A stretch of 64,000 nucleotides of DNA, from assembly GCF_009914315.1 (NCBI RefSeq), contig NZ_CP042596.1, forward strand, positions 2,294,001-2,358,000, in the 5' to 3' direction. The translations under genes and the position numbers were made by a program. The notes beneath the pieces were generated by a model. The model was not told where the DNA came from and did no database searches. It saw nothing but the letters and a program-made list of their open reading frames with translations. Shown here piece by piece: positions 61,924 through 64,000 of the stretch (positions are counted from its first letter, which is position 1; every line of letters starts with the position of its first letter). This stretch comes from Granulicella sp. WH15. Its GTDB lineage: Bacteria > Acidobacteriota > Terriglobia > Terriglobales > Acidobacteriaceae.

Positions 61924-64000
61924 CTATACCTCCAGTGGCTTTTTTATAAATCGCCTAACGCGTCGCCAGATAGACGCCCTCTCACTGTTTCGATAGGCGA
62001 CCCTGGCGGGGAGCTTCAACTCGATCTCTGTTCCTATGCCAGGATTGCTCCAGATATTCAGAACTGAGCCGATTTTGTGAGCTCGCTCACGCATCCCCGA
62101 GAGCCCCCAATGTCCTTCCCTTCCTTTAGTGAGAACCTGCGGATCAATGCCTTTGCCGTCATCACGTATCCTTAAATAAAGCTGGATGTTGCTATAGGTC
62201 AGATCCACCTCGATCTTCGTCGCTTGCGCATGCTGGAATGCATTGATGAGCGCTTCGCGTGCGATTCGAGAGACTTCATCGAACACAACCGTGTCAAGCA
62301 CCTGCGGTGTCCCCATCACCGAAAGATCGAAGAGGGGCGGATGATCCTGAGTGAGTTCCTGTGCACAATGCGTGATCACTTCAGTAAGCTCACTTCCGCA
62401 AGTGCCCTCTGCTCGAAGGTTTCGCACGCTTTGCCTGCCCTCAAGCAATACCTCGTCCGCTCTGTCCAACGCCTTGGCCAGTATCTGATGGGCCGGTTCG
62501 GACTCGGGAAGAGCATTCATCGCTGCCTGGAAACGCAGCAGCAATCCTTGAAACCCTTGTAAAAGGGTATCGTGCAATTCGCGCGCGATTCTCTCCCGCT
62601 CTTCAAGTCGAGCCCCAAGCCGTTGCCGAATTTGAGAAGTAACCTGCTTCAGTCTCAGTAGATAAAACAGTCTGAGAAGCCCAATGGCGACTACGCCGCA
62701 AAGTACCCGGAAACACATCGTCTGATAGAAGGCAGGAGCAATTGAAAAACTCAGCGTATCGCCGGTCTCATTCCATACACCGTCATTGTTGCAGGCGATG
62801 ACGTGAAATCTATAGTGTCCGGGCGGAAGATCGTTGTATAGAGCTTGGCGTCTCACTCCAGGTTCCTGCCAATCGGAGTCATGCCCTTCCAGTTTGTATC
62901 GAAAAAGGATCTTTTTCGGAGTCACAAAGCTAAGTGCCGTGTAGTCGATCTCGAGAGCACGCATAAGTGAAGGAAGACGCAACCCTTGGTATGGCGCGTA
63001 GCTCTTTCGGTCAGCGATCACCTCTTCAATGTGAACTGGAGGTTGAACGGTGTTGCGTTCGAGATGAGCCGGATTGATCATCTGCAGCGCGATGTAATTC
63101 GCAAACCACAGCCGTCCGTCGGGAGATCTGGCTACAGAAGGACTGAATGGAGAGGCCCCGGGCTGTGCGCCATCGAATGCATCGAAAACGTGGACTCCAA
63201 CCTTAGTCCTTGGGTGATCCCGCCACTGTTGCATCTTCTCGTGAGAAATTTCGATGAGGCCGCACTCTGCATATATCCAAAGAGCGCCCTTATCGTCCTC
63301 GATCAGGTTGTACAGGCGGCTGCATGGAAGGCCATTGAGCTCAGTGAGTTCTTGTATCCTCCCATTCCACAAACCTGCAAGCCCCTTCGACGTTGTCCCA
63401 ATCAGCCAACCTCGAGCGTCTAAAATGAAGTGGTTCCACTCCCTACTATTAGGGAGTTCTGTTGGATGAACGATCTCAGTTTTGCCGGTTCGATAGTGAG
63501 CAAGCTGGCCACCACGCAATGCAAACCAGACACCCCCCAGAGGATCTGCTACAGGGGCGGATACGAATATCTGCTGAGAAACGACAGATTCCTCTTGAAT
63601 TTCCCTATTCCTAATATGAAGAAGCTTTGCCGGAGCCCCCAGGAGTTCGACCCATATGCTGCCGTCAACATCCTTGGCCATTGCAAAAACGGTCCCCACG
63701 GGAGTTCCATCTGATCTTTTGATTGGTTTGAATGCTCCCCTCTCGTAAACCCAAAGGCCATTGTCGATACCTAGCCACAGTGAGCCTGGGTGCTCCTCAA
63801 GCAACGATGTCACTCCGTTCCCTGGCAGGCCGTTCTCCTTTCGAATGGATGTAATCTTGTCGTGCCTGAGAAGGTCTAATTCCTGTTGGTTCCCAATCCA
63901 AATGCTTCCATCCGGGGATGCAAGTACTGACTGAACGTCATCGCCTCCCAGGCCCTGCCGCATAGAGAAAGTGACCACTGCCCGGTCGCTGAAACGATCG
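61924..64000 (-). CDS. Two-component-propeller histidine kinase (5' truncated by window edge)
   Basis: Membrane sensor kinase; at least 684 aa are visible and the frame stays open to position 64000, so the true start is beyond the window. The N-terminal part consists of two-component-propeller repeats (SVLASPDGSIWIGNQQELDLLRHDKI, LLEEHPGSLWLGIDNGLWVYERG), followed by a Y_Y_Y domain (IDYTALSFVTPKKILFRYKLEGHDSDW), one membrane segment (MCFRVLCGVVAIGLLRLFYLL), a HisKA_3 dimerisation domain with the phosphorylated His in RELHDTLLQGFQGLLLRF and a HATPase with HWGLSGMRERAHKIG. The periplasmic propeller suggests sensing of a sugar or other extracellular compound. It forms an operon with the NarL-type regulator. 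Confidence 0.93.
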   Translation of the reverse strand, partial: DRFSDRAVVTFSMRQGLGGDDVQSVLASPDGSIWIGNQQELDLLRHDKITSIRKENGLPGNGVTSLLEEHPGSLWLGIDNGLWVYERGAFKPIKRSDGTPVGTVFAMAKDVDGSIWVELLGAPAKLLHIRNREIQEESVVSQQIFVSAPVADPLGGVWFALRGGQLAHYRTGKTEIVHPTELPNSREWNHFILDARGWLIGTTSKGLAGLWNGRIQELTELNGLPCSRLYNLIEDDKGALWIYAECGLIEISHEKMQQWRDHPRTKVGVHVFDAFDGAQPGASPFSPSVARSPDGRLWFANYIALQMINPAHLERNTVQPPVHIEEVIADRKSYAPYQGLRLPSLMRALEIDYTALSFVTPKKILFRYKLEGHDSDWQEPGVRRQALYNDLPPGHYRFHVIACNNDGVWNETGDTLSFSIAPAFYQTMCFRVLCGVVAIGLLRLFYLLRLKQVTSQIRQRLGARLEERERIARELHDTLLQGFQGLLLRFQAAMNALPESEPAHQILAKALDRADEVLLEGRQSVRNLRAEGTCGSELTEVITHCAQELTQDHPPLFDLSVMGTPQVLDTVVFDEVSRIAREALINAFQHAQATKIEVDLTYSNIQLYLRIRDDGKGIDPQVLTKGREGHWGLSGMRERAHKIGSVLNIWSNPGIGTEIELKLPARVAYRNSERASIWRRVRRFIKKPLEV

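Noticed and set aside
1..64000. CRISPR arrays, tRNA or rRNA genes, insertion sequences, prophage
   Set aside because: No regularly spaced repeats, cloverleaf or rRNA-like sequence, transposase or phage structural gene was seen on either strand; inverted repeats found are single hairpins or operator-like sites.

Overview
The window looks like chromosomal DNA of a member of the Acidobacteriota, most likely family Acidobacteriaceae (Granulicella, Edaphobacter or Terriglobus type). The main signs are Oar-like TonB-dependent receptors with an N-terminal carboxypeptidase-regulatory-like domain, many secreted glycoside hydrolases, a DUF5107-TPR protein and moderately high GC. This placement is inference. 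I see no rRNA, tRNA, insertion sequence, prophage or CRISPR array.

Layout. 1-4.9 kb: the 3' end of an Oar-like receptor, a secreted esterase, then a scar made of two gene fragments (a DUF3375/JetA-like N-terminus next to a glycosidase-like C-terminus). 5.7-10.8 kb: a minus-strand tripartite efflux operon (TolC-like, YtcA-like lipoprotein, HlyD/EmrA-like adaptor, FUSC pump). 10.9-16.6 kb: organic-acid genes (AEC permease, OprB-type porin, class II fumarase, malic enzyme). 17-22.6 kb: a ClC channel facing a ThrE-type exporter, then a two-gene acetoin operon (acetolactate decarboxylase and acetolactate synthase).

23-44.6 kb is a galactoside-utilisation locus. It has three predicted alpha-galactosidase-type enzymes from different families (GH27 with two CBM-like modules, GH36, GH97), a LacI-type regulator, an Oar-like receptor, a sugar/H+ symporter, a large DUF5107-TPR protein, galK-galT and an aldose-epimerase-like protein. 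No galE is present. A shared sequence close to GTGTACGTTACCG lies in front of most transcription units here and is probably the operator of the locus. Together the genes outline import of galactosides through the outer membrane, release of galactose, uptake by symport and entry into the Leloir pathway.

44.5-47.8 kb: a translationally coupled pair (a Tat-exported alkaline-phosphatase-superfamily protein and an unrecognised protein) next to a decayed ankyrin gene. 47.8-59.5 kb: single metabolic or stress genes separated by long gaps: glycosyltransferase, Tat-exported alpha/beta hydrolase, orphan Mla-type ATPase, flavin disulfide reductase, NAD-dependent formate dehydrogenase, transaldolase, a broken type II NADH dehydrogenase and a DUF1348 protein. 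Several of these gaps carry one of two recurrent palindromes: TATACA-NN-TGTATA (resembling BlaI/MecI/CopY sites) and GGTGTCGA-N4-TCGACACC. 59.5-64 kb: a cNMP-domain/thioredoxin-reductase-like flavoprotein and a NarL-type two-component pair whose histidine kinase runs off the right edge.

Starts were chosen from Shine-Dalgarno spacing and signal peptides, and often lie downstream of the longest open frame. No database search was possible, so family names rest on motif and sequence recognition.
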